From an uncultured Hungatella sp. (GTDB lineage: Bacteria > Bacillota > Clostridia > Lachnospirales > Lachnospiraceae): a stretch of DNA of 47,645 bases. Positions 24,163-33,228 of the stretch are shown here, piece by piece. The position numbers and the translations under genes were made by a program. Every line of letters begins with the position of its first letter. Position 1 is the first letter of the stretch. Under the pieces are notes generated by a model. That model worked only from the letters and a program-made list of their open reading frames with translations. It made no database searches and was not told where the DNA came from. The stretch covers positions 1 through 47,645 of the forward strand of contig CAJUPQ010000020.1 of the NCBI GenBank assembly GCA_910588505.1, given 5' to 3'.

Positions 24163-25551
24163 ATGGAGATGGAGAAGCAGGAGCAGGAGCAAGCGAAAGG
24201 AATCAGGATCCGCACGCTGAACTATATTATGATCGTGTCAGCGGCCGTGTTGTATGTGATATTGATCTACGCCACATTTCAGGTTTCCGTCAGATATGAG
24301 CGGCTGATTGCGGCCACGGAAGATTATATCAGCAGTGAGAAAGACGGAGTGCTGTTAAGAGAGGGATCAGATTATCTGACAGAACAGGCCAGGCTTTATG
24401 TGGTGACACAGGAGCCAAAGTATATGGAGGCGTATTTTACAGAGAAGAATGTGACAAAGCGAAGGGAGCGCGCGCTGGAAGGCCTGCAGAGATACGAGAA
24501 CAGCAATGCGGCCTATGATTTTCTTCAGAAAGCCCTGGACCACTCTAACTGTCTGATAGAGACGGAAGTATACGCGATGAGTCTTGTTGCCCGCTGTCAG
24601 GACGAGACGCATATGCCGCTTCCCCAGGAGATTTTGGATGTGGTATTTCTGGAAGAAGATGAAAAGCTTGACTTTGCGGGGAGGGTCGAGAAGGCTCAGA
24701 GCCTTGTGTTTTCTTCTGACTACCGGGATACGAAAGATATGATTGATTGCCATACCAATAATTTCCTCAATGCTATCGTGACCTGGACCAGAGGAAGGCA
24801 GACAGAGAGCGCTAAGGCGTTGAAAACCATAATCCAGAGGCAGAGATTGTGCTTTAGTATCTTTTTTGTTATAAGCGCAATTACATTTATCTTGATAATC
24901 ACGTTGATTGTAAAGCCTCTGCTCGGTTTTGTAACATGTATAAAAGAGGAGAAAAGACTGGAGATTGGGGGAGCCCGGGAGTTTCGATATCTGGCATCGA
25001 CCTACAATGAGTTGTTTGAGTCCAACATGGCCAATGCCAGGCGGCTGCGGCGCAAGGCGGAGATGGATCCTCTTACCGGAGTGCTTAACCGGGGAGCTTT
25101 TGAAAATATGAGGACAAAATTAGAAGAGGCGCCAGGGCCTTTGGCTTTGATGATCATTGATGTAGACAGATTTAAAGAGGTTAATGATACATATGGCCAT
25201 GAGGTGGGGGATAAAGTCCTTAAGAAGGTGGCTGACGTGATCAAAAATACGTTCCGCTCACAGGACTGCGTGGCCAGGATCGGCGGGGATGAGTTTGTGG
25301 TGATCCTGGCAGGCGGCATGGAGAAGATAAAGCCTGTGATCAGGATGAAGGCGGATTCTATGAACGAAAAGCTGGCTTTTCCGGAAGACGGGCTGCCAAG
25401 GATATCTCTGAGCATCGGCGTGGCGCTTTCTCCCCACGGGTTTAGCCAGGAGCTTTACGGTATGGCAGATGACGCCCTGTACCGAGTAAAAGCCCATGGA
25501 CGGTGCGGATACTGCTTCTATGACGACGGTATTTGCAATGAGAATGATTGA
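24163..25551 (+). CDS. Membrane diguanylate cyclase (GGDEF)
   Basis: A 462-residue enzyme that makes cyclic di-GMP from two GTP. A first membrane helix lies at about 20-42 and a second at about 229-253. The ~185-residue stretch between them is a helical extracellular sensor rich in charged residues. The GGDEF domain spans about 290-455, with the intact active site GGDEF near 374 and an inhibitory I-site RSQD exactly five residues before it, so product feedback is expected. DVDRFKEVNDTYGHEVGD is the metal and GTP region. An in-frame ATG at 24169 is an alternative start. It sits just upstream of the SCIFF locus but scfA has its own promoter. Confidence 0.92.
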   Translation: MEMEKQEQEQAKGIRIRTLNYIMIVSAAVLYVILIYATFQVSVRYERLIAATEDYISSEKDGVLLREGSDYLTEQARLYVVTQEPKYMEAYFTEKNVTKRRERALEGLQRYENSNAAYDFLQKALDHSNCLIETEVYAMSLVARCQDETHMPLPQEILDVVFLEEDEKLDFAGRVEKAQSLVFSSDYRDTKDMIDCHTNNFLNAIVTWTRGRQTESAKALKTIIQRQRLCFSIFFVISAITFILIITLIVKPLLGFVTCIKEEKRLEIGGAREFRYLASTYNELFESNMANARRLRRKAEMDPLTGVLNRGAFENMRTKLEEAPGPLALMIIDVDRFKEVNDTYGHEVGDKVLKKVADVIKNTFRSQDCVARIGGDEFVVILAGGMEKIKPVIRMKADSMNEKLAFPEDGLPRISLSIGVALSPHGFSQELYGMADDALYRVKAHGRCGYCFYDDGICNEND

Positions 25552-25556
25552 AGTTC

Positions 25557-25585
25557 TTGCAGGATTGCGGGAGTTGTGCTATAGT
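25557..25585 (+). promoter_or_regulatory. Promoter of the SCIFF operon
   Basis: TTGCAG (25557-25562), 17-bp spacer, TATAGT (25580-25585), about 52 nt before the expected start site of scfA translation. Confidence 0.65.
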
Positions 25586-25644
25586 TTATAGAAGCGCCTA
25601 GAGGAACACAAAGGACGCATTTTAGAGATGGAGGAAAGCAAACC

Positions 25645-25791
25645 ATGAAAAAAGTAAAGACTTTAAGCAATAATACGCTGAAGAGCACCATGAAGAACGG
25701 CGGCTGTGGCGAGTGCCAGACTTCCTGCCAGTCCGCGTGCAAGACTTCCTGTACAGTGGGAAATCAGAGCTGCGAGAACAGCAACCGGTAA
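25645..25791 (+). CDS. scfA: SCIFF ranthipeptide precursor
   Basis: A 48-residue precursor peptide behind GGAGG. Six cysteines (21, 24, 28, 32, 36, 43) sit in the C-terminal core, whose spacing and sequence (NGGCGECQTSCQSACKTSC) match the SCIFF family (six cysteines in forty-five residues) found across Clostridia. The first 19 residues (MKKVKTLSNNTLKSTMKNG) are the leader that the maturase recognises. The radical-SAM enzyme encoded 172 bp downstream installs thioether crosslinks between cysteine sulfur and side-chain carbons of other residues. The mature product's function in this organism is unknown; related ranthipeptides have been linked to cell-density signalling in clostridia. Confidence 0.96.
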   Translation: MKKVKTLSNNTLKSTMKNGGCGECQTSCQSACKTSCTVGNQSCENSNR

Positions 25792-25820
25792 GATCTTTAC
25801 TCCCAGGAAGCAGACATTCA

Positions 25821-25919
25821 GGCATACCTTATGGGACAGCGTCCGCCCTATCCCCAGAAAGGATATGGTTTAAGGTATGCCCTTTGGGTATGCCCCTACG
25901 GTCCCAGGGATTGTAGGGG
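25821..25919 (+). promoter_or_regulatory. Two hairpins between scfA and scfB
   Basis: GGCATACCTTA (25821-25831) pairs perfectly with TAAGGTATGCC (25871-25881). Twelve bases later CCCCTAC (25893-25899) pairs with GTAGGGG (25913-25919), followed by TACTTTCTGTATT. The second stem looks like a leaky terminator that would make scfA message exceed scfB, and the first may protect the scfA 3' end. Confidence 0.6.
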
Positions 25920-25963
25920 TACTTTCTGTATTGGACGGAATTTGATCATGAAGGAGAATAACA

Positions 25964-27352
25964 GTGATTCATCAGTATAAAAATAATGGGTATGATATCA
26001 TTATGGACATTAACAGCGGCGCGGTCCATGTAGCGGAGGATGTAGTATATGACGCTGTGGCCTGCCTGGCGGAGCAGATGCCGGATATGGAAAGGCCGGG
26101 GCCTATCCCGGAGCAGTTAAAGCAGGAAGTGAGGACCAGGCTTTTTGATACCTACAAATCCCAGGATATTGAGGACGCACTGTCAGACATACAGGAGCTA
26201 ATCGATAAAGAGGAACTGTTTACCAAGGACGTGTATAAGGATTACGTCATTGATTTTAAAAACAGGAAAACCGTGGTAAAGGCCTTGTGCCTGCACATTG
26301 CCCATGACTGCAACCTGGCCTGCCAGTACTGTTTTGCGGAAGAAGGGGAGTACCACGGACGCCGGGCTCTCATGAGTTTTGAGGTGGGGAAAAAGGCCCT
26401 GGATTTCCTTATAGCTAATTCAGGAGGGAGAAGAAATCTGGAGGTGGATTTTTTCGGCGGGGAGCCTCTGATGAACTGGGAAGTGGTAAAACAGTTGGTG
26501 GAGTACGGCCGCGCCCAGGAAAAGCTCCATGATAAACATTTTCGCTTTACCCTGACCACCAACGGCGTTCTTTTGAATGATGAGGTTATGGAGTTCTGCA
26601 ACCGGGAGATGGGCAATGTGGTCTTAAGCCTGGACGGGCGGAAGGAAGTCAATGACAGGATGCGGCCTTTTAGAAAAGGAGCCGGAAGCTATGACCTGAT
26701 CGTTCCCAAGTTTCAGAAGTTTGCCGACAGCAGGAATCAGACCAACTATTATGTGAGAGGCACTTTTACCAGGAACAATCTGGACTTTTCCCGGGATGTG
26801 CTGCACTTTGCGGATCTGGGCTTTAAGCAGATGTCCATAGAGCCTGTGGTGGCCTCCCCGGATGAGCCGTACGCCATCAGAGAGGAGGATCTTCCTCAGA
26901 TTCTGGAGGAATATGACAAACTGGCTGTGGAGTATGTGAAGCGTCAGAAAGAAGGGAGAGGTTTTAATTTCTTCCACTTTATGATCGATCTAAACCAGGG
27001 TCCCTGCGTTGCCAAGCGGCTGTCTGGCTGCGGTTCCGGGACAGAGTATCTGGCGGTTACTCCGTGGGGCGACTTGTATCCCTGCCATCAGTTTGTGGGG
27101 CAGGAGGAGTTTCTTCTGGGCAATGTGGATGAGGGGATCAAAAACACCAGAGTCAGGGATGAGTTTAAGCTGTGCAATGTCTATGCCAAAGAGAAATGCA
27201 GGGACTGCTTCGCGAGATTTTACTGTAGCGGCGGCTGCGCGGCCAACTCCTACAATTTCCACGGTTCTATCACCGATGCCTATGACATTGGGTGCGAGAT
27301 GGAGAAAAAGCGGGTTGAGTGTTCTATCATGATAAAAGCAGCTCTGGCTTAA
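25964..27352 (+). CDS. scfB: SCIFF maturase, radical SAM/SPASM thioether synthase
   Basis: A 462-residue enzyme with GTG start behind AAGGAGA. Residues 1-100 form the peptide-recognition region. The radical-SAM cluster is Cys116, Cys120 and Cys123 (CNLACQYC). The C-terminal SPASM/twitch part holds the cysteines GPCVAKRLSGCGSG, PCHQF, CNVYAKEKCRDC and FYCSGGCAANS that bind auxiliary 4Fe-4S clusters. It cleaves S-adenosylmethionine to a radical that links ScfA cysteines to non-alpha carbons of other residues, as shown for CteB and relatives. It is followed by secDF after 34 bp, the order commonly seen in Clostridia. Confidence 0.96.
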   Translation: MIHQYKNNGYDIIMDINSGAVHVAEDVVYDAVACLAEQMPDMERPGPIPEQLKQEVRTRLFDTYKSQDIEDALSDIQELIDKEELFTKDVYKDYVIDFKNRKTVVKALCLHIAHDCNLACQYCFAEEGEYHGRRALMSFEVGKKALDFLIANSGGRRNLEVDFFGGEPLMNWEVVKQLVEYGRAQEKLHDKHFRFTLTTNGVLLNDEVMEFCNREMGNVVLSLDGRKEVNDRMRPFRKGAGSYDLIVPKFQKFADSRNQTNYYVRGTFTRNNLDFSRDVLHFADLGFKQMSIEPVVASPDEPYAIREEDLPQILEEYDKLAVEYVKRQKEGRGFNFFHFMIDLNQGPCVAKRLSGCGSGTEYLAVTPWGDLYPCHQFVGQEEFLLGNVDEGIKNTRVRDEFKLCNVYAKEKCRDCFARFYCSGGCAANSYNFHGSITDAYDIGCEMEKKRVECSIMIKAALA

Positions 27353-27386
27353 GCAGGTGAATAATAAAACAAAGGAGATAAATGTT

Positions 27387-29513
27387 ATGAAAAGCAGTAA
27401 AGGAAAGGGGATTCTGGGCCTTTTGGCAATTTTGCTGTGCATTGGCCTGTTCGGGTATTTCGGCTATGATACCATGGATGATATCAAGCTGGGACTGGAC
27501 CTGGAAGGCGGCGTCAGCATCACGTATCAGGCTAAGGACCAGGACCCTTCGGCGGAGGATATGTCTGACACCGTGTACAAGCTTCAGCAGAGAGTGCAGG
27601 GGTACAGCACTGAGGCGGAGGTGTACCAGGAGGGTAGCAACCGCATAAATATTGATATTCCCGGTGAATCGGATGCCAACCGCATTTTGTCGGAGCTGGG
27701 AAAACCAGGCTCTTTGTCTTTCATGGACGAGCAGGGCAATGTGATCCTGACCGGCGACCAGGTGGCCAGCGCCAAGGCCGGAATTATGGATAAAAACGGA
27801 ATTAGAGAGAATATCGTCAGCCTGACTTTGACTGCCGAGGGAAGCCAGAAGTTTGCCGAGGCGACTCAGGCCAATATCGGCAAGGTGATCTATATTATTT
27901 ATGACAACACGGTTGAGTCCGCGCCCATGGTCAACACTGCCATTACCGGCGGCGAGTGCTATATTGAGGGGATGCGGGATTATGAGGAGGCAGAGAATCT
28001 GGCGGCAACCATCCGCATCGGCTCCCTGTCCCTGGAGCTGGAAGAGCTGCGCTCTAATGTGGTGGGAGCCAAGTTAGGGCAGGAGGCGATATCTACCAGC
28101 CTTCAGGCGGCGGCTATTGGATTTCTCATCGTCGTTTTGTTTATGATCGGGGTGTACCGGATTCCGGGACTGGCCTCTGCCTTGGCATTGTGTTTGTATG
28201 TAGGGCTGGAGCTGATTCTCCTGTCCGCGTTTGAGGTGACTTTGACGCTGCCGGGTATCGCCGGCATCATCCTGTCCATCGGTATGGCGGTGGATGCCAA
28301 TGTCATTATCTTTACCCGCATTAAGGAAGAGATCGGTGTGGGCAAGACGGTGAAGTCTGCGATCAAGACGGGATTTTCTAAGGCTTTGTCAGCGATTATT
28401 GACGGCAACGTGACTACGCTTATCGCGGCGGTTGTGCTGTTTTGGAGAGGTTCCGGAACAGTGAAAGGGTTTGCCTCCACCTTGGCTATCGGTATTATCC
28501 TGTCTATGTTCACGGCTTTGTTTGTGACAAAGGGAGCGCTGTACGCCCTGTACGCAGCAGGATTTCAGGACGCGAAATTTTATGGCGTCAGGAAGGATGT
28601 CAAGGTTACGGATTTTCTGGGAAAAAGGAAGGTATTTTTTGCGATTTCCCTGGCAGCCATTGTGGCTGGCTGGGTGTTTATGGGAGTAAGCGCCTCCTCC
28701 GGAAAGGGAGCTCTCAACTATGGCATGGATTTTAAGGGCGGCACTTCTACCAATGTGACTTTTAATGAAGATATGAGCCTGGAGGATATCTCTTCCAAGG
28801 TGGTTCCTGTAGTTGAGCGGATTACCGGGGATTCGGAGGTTCAGACCCAGAAGGTGGCAGGAACCACGGAGGTGATTATTAAGACCAAGACCTTGAACGT
28901 TGATCAGAGGCAGGCTCTCAACGACGCTATGGTGGAGCAGTTCGGCGTTGACGCGGACAAGATCACGGCTGAGAGCATCTCTGGAGCGGTCAGCGACGAG
29001 ATGAAACAGGACGCTGTGGTTGCGGTGGCTATTGCCACGGTCTGCATGCTCATCTACATCTGGTTCCGGTTTAAGGATATCCGGTTTGCGGCCAGCGCGG
29101 TTTTGGCTCTGGTTCATGATGTGCTGGTGGTTCTCACCTGCTACGCAGTGGCAAGATGGTCTGTGGGTTCTACGTTTATCGCCTGTATGCTGACCATTGT
29201 GGGGTATTCCATCAATGCCACCATCGTTATTTTTGACCGTATCCGGGAGAATCTGCAGACAAAGAGCCACAAGGAGGATCTGGCGGCTTTAGTGAACCGC
29301 AGCATTTCGGAGACATTTACCAGAAGCATCAACACGTCAGTGACTACGTTTATCATGGTGCTTGCGCTGTTTATTCTGGGAGTTTCCTCTATCCGTGAGT
29401 TTGCATTGCCGCTTATGGCCGGCATCATCTTCGGAGGGTATTCTTCCATCTGCGTCACAGGGGCGCTGTGGTATGTGCTGACCATGAAGAAAAAGGAAGT
29501 TAAGGCAGAGTAA
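27387..29513 (+). CDS. secDF: SecDF fusion, protein-export accessory membrane protein
   Basis: A 708-residue fused SecD-SecF protein; ATG 27387 follows AAAGGAG. It has two RND-like halves with six helices each. The SecD half carries DLEGGVSITYQ and AVDANVIIFTRIKEEI; the SecF half (from about residue 410) carries GMDFKGGTSTNV and INATIVIFDRIREN. It uses the proton gradient to pull proteins out of the Sec channel on the outer face. The first periplasmic-type domain is short compared with E. coli SecD, as usual in Firmicutes. YajC, its partner in the holotranslocon, is encoded two genes on. The stop overlaps the tgt start. Confidence 0.96.
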   Translation: MKSSKGKGILGLLAILLCIGLFGYFGYDTMDDIKLGLDLEGGVSITYQAKDQDPSAEDMSDTVYKLQQRVQGYSTEAEVYQEGSNRINIDIPGESDANRILSELGKPGSLSFMDEQGNVILTGDQVASAKAGIMDKNGIRENIVSLTLTAEGSQKFAEATQANIGKVIYIIYDNTVESAPMVNTAITGGECYIEGMRDYEEAENLAATIRIGSLSLELEELRSNVVGAKLGQEAISTSLQAAAIGFLIVVLFMIGVYRIPGLASALALCLYVGLELILLSAFEVTLTLPGIAGIILSIGMAVDANVIIFTRIKEEIGVGKTVKSAIKTGFSKALSAIIDGNVTTLIAAVVLFWRGSGTVKGFASTLAIGIILSMFTALFVTKGALYALYAAGFQDAKFYGVRKDVKVTDFLGKRKVFFAISLAAIVAGWVFMGVSASSGKGALNYGMDFKGGTSTNVTFNEDMSLEDISSKVVPVVERITGDSEVQTQKVAGTTEVIIKTKTLNVDQRQALNDAMVEQFGVDADKITAESISGAVSDEMKQDAVVAVAIATVCMLIYIWFRFKDIRFAASAVLALVHDVLVVLTCYAVARWSVGSTFIACMLTIVGYSINATIVIFDRIRENLQTKSHKEDLAALVNRSISETFTRSINTSVTTFIMVLALFILGVSSIREFALPLMAGIIFGGYSSICVTGALWYVLTMKKKEVKAE

Positions 29514-30652
29514 TGATGGAATACAAGATTATTGCCACCGATGGGCGGGCCAAACGGGCCCAGGTGAAGACGGTCCACGGGACCATACAGACGCCGGTGT
29601 TTATGAACGTGGGGACAGTGGGCGCCATCAAGGGGGCAGTCTCTACGGACGATCTGCGAAGCATCGGGACCCAGGTGGAGCTGTCCAACACCTACCATCT
29701 TCACGTGCGCACCGGGGACAGGCTGATCAGGGAGTTTGGGGGGCTTCACCGGTTTATGAACTGGGACAGGCCCATCCTCACGGACTCCGGCGGATTTCAG
29801 GTGTTTTCCCTGGCGGGCATGAGGAAGATCAAGGAGGAGGGAGTGTATTTTAACTCCCATATTGACGGCCGGAAGATTTTCATGGGGCCTGAGGAGAGTA
29901 TGCAGATTCAGTCCAACTTAGGCTCCACCATGGCCATGGCCCTTGATGAGTGTCCGCCTCACCCGGCCACCAGGGAGTATATGCAGAATTCCGTGGACCG
30001 GACCACCAGGTGGCTTTTGCGCTGCAAGCGGGAGATGGAGCGGCTCAACGGGCTGGAGGACACCATTAACAGACAGCAGCTTTTGTTTGGGATCAACCAG
30101 GGGGGAACCTTTGAGGATATCCGCATTGCCCACGCAAAGACCATCGCGGATATGAATTTGGACGGGTATGCCCTGGGAGGCCTGGCGGTGGGGGAGAGCC
30201 ACGGGGAGATGTACCGGATCCTGGATGAGACGGTTCCGTTTTTGCCTAAGGATAAACCTACTTACCTGATGGGGGTGGGCACGCCGGCAAATATTCTGGA
30301 GTCCGTGGAACGGGGAGTGGATTTTTTTGACTGTGTGTACCCGTCCAGAAACGGGCGCCACGGCCATGTGTACACCAACCAGGGAAAGCTGAATCTGTTT
30401 AATCAGAAGTATGAGCTGGATCCCCGTCCCATTGAGGAGGGGTGTGATTGTCCGGCCTGCCGGTCCTACAGCCGGGCGTACATCCGGCATCTTTTAAAGG
30501 CCAAGGAGATGCTGGGCATGAGATTATGTGTCTTGCATAATTTGTATTTTTATAATAAAATGATGGAAGAGATTCGCGACGCAATCGAAGAGCACCGCTA
30601 TGGCCAGTACAAGGCAGCAAAGCTTGCCGGCATGGCAGGCGGACAAAATTAA
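29513..30652 (+). CDS. tgt: Queuine tRNA-ribosyltransferase
   Basis: A 379-residue enzyme that exchanges guanine 34 of GUN-anticodon tRNAs for a 7-deazaguanine (preQ1 in bacteria). The start ATG overlaps the secDF stop (TAATG), with an adjacent ATG at 29516 as alternative. Visible signatures are the general acid in LTDSGGFQVFSL, GGLAVGE, the nucleophile Asp in GVDFFDCVYPSRNGRHGH, and the zinc site CDCPAC with the distant His of LCVLHNL. Lengths match the family. Pairing with yajC and secDF is a widely conserved arrangement. No queuosine precursor genes lie in the window. Confidence 0.97.
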   Translation: MMEYKIIATDGRAKRAQVKTVHGTIQTPVFMNVGTVGAIKGAVSTDDLRSIGTQVELSNTYHLHVRTGDRLIREFGGLHRFMNWDRPILTDSGGFQVFSLAGMRKIKEEGVYFNSHIDGRKIFMGPEESMQIQSNLGSTMAMALDECPPHPATREYMQNSVDRTTRWLLRCKREMERLNGLEDTINRQQLLFGINQGGTFEDIRIAHAKTIADMNLDGYALGGLAVGESHGEMYRILDETVPFLPKDKPTYLMGVGTPANILESVERGVDFFDCVYPSRNGRHGHVYTNQGKLNLFNQKYELDPRPIEEGCDCPACRSYSRAYIRHLLKAKEMLGMRLCVLHNLYFYNKMMEEIRDAIEEHRYGQYKAAKLAGMAGGQN

Positions 30653-30713
30653 AGAGAAAAACCGGATTTTACGCGCGAGGCGGTGAAAAACCGGGTAAGG
30701 AGGATTTATAGCT

Positions 30714-30986
30714 ATGGGTGGAGTTGGATTCTGGGTGGTCTATGCCGCGTTTTTGATCGGACTTATGTATTTTGTGGCAATCCGTCCGCAGAACAAGGAG
30801 AAGAAACGTGTGGCGGAGTTGATGGAGAGTATTGCTGTGGGCGATACGATCCTGACTTCCAGCGGGTTTTACGGCGTTGTCATTGACATGACGGACGACA
30901 CGGTGATTATTGAGTTCGGGAATAATAAGAATTGCCGGATTCCGATGCAGAAGAGCGCCATCGTGCAGGTGGAGAAGCCGGAGTAA
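30714..30986 (+). CDS. yajC: Preprotein translocase subunit YajC
   Basis: A 90-residue single-pass membrane protein behind AAGGAGG. The helix is at about 5-22 (GFWVVYAAFLIGLMYFVAI), followed directly by RPQNKEKKRVAELMESIAVGDTILTSSGFYGVV, the family signature of a short basic segment and small beta-rich cytoplasmic domain. It associates with SecDF in the Sec complex. It is the last gene of the scfA-to-yajC run; a GC-rich terminator follows 15 bp on. Confidence 0.96.
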   Translation: MGGVGFWVVYAAFLIGLMYFVAIRPQNKEKKRVAELMESIAVGDTILTSSGFYGVVIDMTDDTVIIEFGNNKNCRIPMQKSAIVQVEKPE

Positions 30987-31000
30987 GGTTGTGGGAAAAT

Positions 31001-31041
31001 CCCCCCGTTTTTCAGGTGCGGCCTGGGGCGGGGGGTTTTGT
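31001..31041 (+). terminator. Strong terminator after yajC
   Basis: CCCCCCG (31001-31007) pairs with CGGGGGG (31029-31035), followed by TTTTGTT. Confidence 0.85.
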
Positions 31042-31165
31042 TATGGGTGGATGGTGGTGAAAATTAAAGGAGTTGGAGAGTTGGGCAAGACGCTCACCGG
31101 ACTGACGAAACCTGGCTTTATGGACATGTGAGTCAATATAATTTTAACAGAAAGGGTATATTAAT

Positions 31166-31777
31166 ATGATTCGGAATCTGGTGTTTGATATGGGGAACGT
31201 GCTGGTGTACTATGATTCACTGCGGGCGGTGAGGAATTTTGTGAAGGATGAGGACCAGGTTCAGGCGGTGAACACGTCGGTGTTTGTGTCACCGGAGTGG
31301 CTGATGCTGGATATGGGGGTGATTTCGGAGGATGAGGCCTTAAGAAGGATGCAGAGCAGACTGAAGACGGACGGTGAGAGGGAGGCTGCAGGGCTCTGCC
31401 TGGGACACTGGCATGAATATTGTATGTGGCCTGTGCCAGGGATGGAGGAACTGGTTACATACCTGAAAGGGGAGGGGTATGGGCTGTACCTGTGCTCCAA
31501 CGCGTCTTTGCGCATGCTTAAGTGCTATGAGGATGTGATTCCGGGAATCAGGCTTTTTGACGGGGTGTTGTTTTCGGCGGAGGTGAAGTGCGTGAAGCCT
31601 CAGAAGGAGATGTATAACCATCTGTTTGAGCGGTTTGGGCTGAGGCCGGAGGAGTGCTTTTTTATTGACGACCAGCCTCTGAATATTGAGGGCAGCAGGG
31701 CCTGCGGGATGGACGGATACTGTTTTGACGACGGGGACGTGGAAAAGCTTAGGAAGGTGATTGGGAGGCTGCGGTAG
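31166..31777 (+). CDS. HAD-superfamily hydrolase
   Basis: A 203-residue HAD phosphatase-like protein of the IA class behind AGAAAGGG. Motif I is FDMGNVLV, where the second Asp of the usual DxD is Asn, as in YihX-type enzymes. Motif II is LCSNAS. Motif III Lys is in KCVKPQKEMY. Motif IV is CFFIDDQPLNIEGS. The small helical cap is inserted after motif I. The substrate is unknown; sugar phosphates or nucleotides are typical. A -10 TATAAT lies at 31137-31142. The stop codon abuts a decayed copy of the palindromic repeat. Confidence 0.88.
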   Translation: MIRNLVFDMGNVLVYYDSLRAVRNFVKDEDQVQAVNTSVFVSPEWLMLDMGVISEDEALRRMQSRLKTDGEREAAGLCLGHWHEYCMWPVPGMEELVTYLKGEGYGLYLCSNASLRMLKCYEDVIPGIRLFDGVLFSAEVKCVKPQKEMYNHLFERFGLRPEECFFIDDQPLNIEGSRACGMDGYCFDDGDVEKLRKVIGRLR

Positions 31778-31803
31778 GTCTGTGGGTTTACTGCGCCGAT
31801 CGT
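31776..31803 (+). repeat. Probable decayed copy of the palindromic repeat
   Basis: AGGTCTGTGGGTTTACTGCG and the following CCGATCGT match the first hairpin of the element (copy 2, from 39943) at about 24 of 28 positions, while the rest is not recognisable. It starts exactly at the stop of the HAD gene, as the other copies sit at gene ends. Confidence 0.5.
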
Positions 31804-31853
31804 TCAAAGGCGTCGTGGCAGCCCTAAAAAATATTTGCAAGGGGGAGATGGCT

Positions 31854-33218
31854 ATGGATACAGATCGCGGGGGAAAGACTCAGTCAAAGTCCATTGTAAA
31901 AGAAACCTTTCAGATGGCATGGCCTGCGGTTCTGGAGTCGTTTTTTGTAGCTCTGGCAGGCATGATTGATTCTCTGATGGTAAGTTCCATCGGAGCGTAT
32001 GCGGTTGCGGCGGTGGGACTGACAACCCAGCCTAAATTTATCGGACTGGCCATGTTTGTGGCCACCAATGTGGCGGTTTCTGCAATCGTGGCCCGCAGAA
32101 AGGGTCAAAATGACAGGGACGGGGCTAACCGGACACTGGCGGCGGCCCTGGTGTTCGTGGTTCTGGCCGGGATTGTGGTCAGCTTTCTCTGCGTGGCCCT
32201 GGCGGACCCTATTATCCGCCTGTGCGGGTCCAATGAGGATACCCATGACAGCGCAGTGGCTTATTTCCGGATTATTATGGGAGGCATGATGTTCAATATC
32301 GTGTCTTTGGTTATCAACGCGGCCCAGAGGGGAGCAGGGCGGACCAAGATCGCCATGAAAACCAATGTGACGGCCAATGTGCTGAATATGATCGGGAATT
32401 ATCTGCTGATCGGAGGGAATTTTGGATTTCCGGCTCTGGGGATTTACGGGGCGGCGCTGGCTACGGTGTTCGGCACTGTGGTGGCCTGCGGCATGAGCAT
32501 TGCCTCTATTCTGCAGAAGGACAGTTTTGTCAGCATTCCCTATATGATGGCAAGGAAGATTCGGTTTAAGATGTCGGCGCTTAAAGGTATTTTCCAGATT
32601 GGCTCCAATATTTTTCTGGAGCAGATTCTTTTGCGGGTGGGATTTATGGCTGTGGCGGTTATGGCTGCCAAGATGGGGACCGACGCGTTTGCGGCCCATC
32701 AGGTGGGGATGAATGTGATGAGCCTTTCCTTCTCTTTTGGGGACGGCATGCAGGTGGCGGCTGTGGCCCTTATCGGGCGGAGCTTAGGGGAAGAAAAGCC
32801 GGAGCTGGCAAAGGTGTACGGCGGCATCTGCCAGAAGATGGGACTGGTGATTTCCATGGTGCTGGCGGTGTGTTATCTTCTTGGGGGAGAATTTTTGTTC
32901 AGCCTGTATTTTAAGGAGGCGCATATTATCGCCATAGGCGTGGAGATCATGCGGGTGATCGTGGTGATCGTGCTTTTGCAGATCTCCCAGGTTATCTATA
33001 TGGGGTGTCTGCGGGGGGCCGGGGATGTGCTGTTTACCACCATTGCCTCCACCTTCAGCGTTACCTTTGTGCGGACGATCTGTTCTTACGGCCTGTGCTA
33101 TATGGCGGGGCTGGGGTTGATCGGAATCTGGTTCGGGGTGGTGTGCGACCAGTTGTGCAGGTTTTTGCTTACGCGGTGGAGATTTAAGTCCGGGGCGTGG
33201 ACAAAGGTGAAGATTTAA
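31854..33218 (+). CDS. MATE-family multidrug/cation antiporter
   Basis: A 454-residue membrane transporter with twelve hydrophobic helices and the internal two-fold repeat of MATE proteins (AWPAVLESFFVALAGMIDSLMVSSIGAYAVAAVGLTTQP in the first half; QIGSNIFLEQILLRVGFMAVAVMAAKMGTDAFAAHQVG in the second). ATG 31854 was chosen for its 6-nt spacing from AAGGGGGAG; the ATG at 31848 touches that site. The family exports drugs or metabolites with Na+ or H+ uptake. The substrate is unknown. No regulator gene adjoins it directly. The next intergenic region has a strong promoter pointing toward its 3' end on the opposite strand. Confidence 0.93.
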   Translation: MDTDRGGKTQSKSIVKETFQMAWPAVLESFFVALAGMIDSLMVSSIGAYAVAAVGLTTQPKFIGLAMFVATNVAVSAIVARRKGQNDRDGANRTLAAALVFVVLAGIVVSFLCVALADPIIRLCGSNEDTHDSAVAYFRIIMGGMMFNIVSLVINAAQRGAGRTKIAMKTNVTANVLNMIGNYLLIGGNFGFPALGIYGAALATVFGTVVACGMSIASILQKDSFVSIPYMMARKIRFKMSALKGIFQIGSNIFLEQILLRVGFMAVAVMAAKMGTDAFAAHQVGMNVMSLSFSFGDGMQVAAVALIGRSLGEEKPELAKVYGGICQKMGLVISMVLAVCYLLGGEFLFSLYFKEAHIIAIGVEIMRVIVVIVLLQISQVIYMGCLRGAGDVLFTTIASTFSVTFVRTICSYGLCYMAGLGLIGIWFGVVCDQLCRFLLTRWRFKSGAWTKVKI

Positions 33219-33228
33219 GTTGGGAAAT

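Noticed and set aside
28389..29270. 293-codon minus-strand open frame
   Set aside because: It is antisense to secDF; a shadow of membrane-helix codons.
31166..31777. HAD hydrolase as the missing SerB
   Set aside because: Motif I lacks the second Asp of phosphoserine phosphatases and the gene is far from serCA; nothing supports that substrate.
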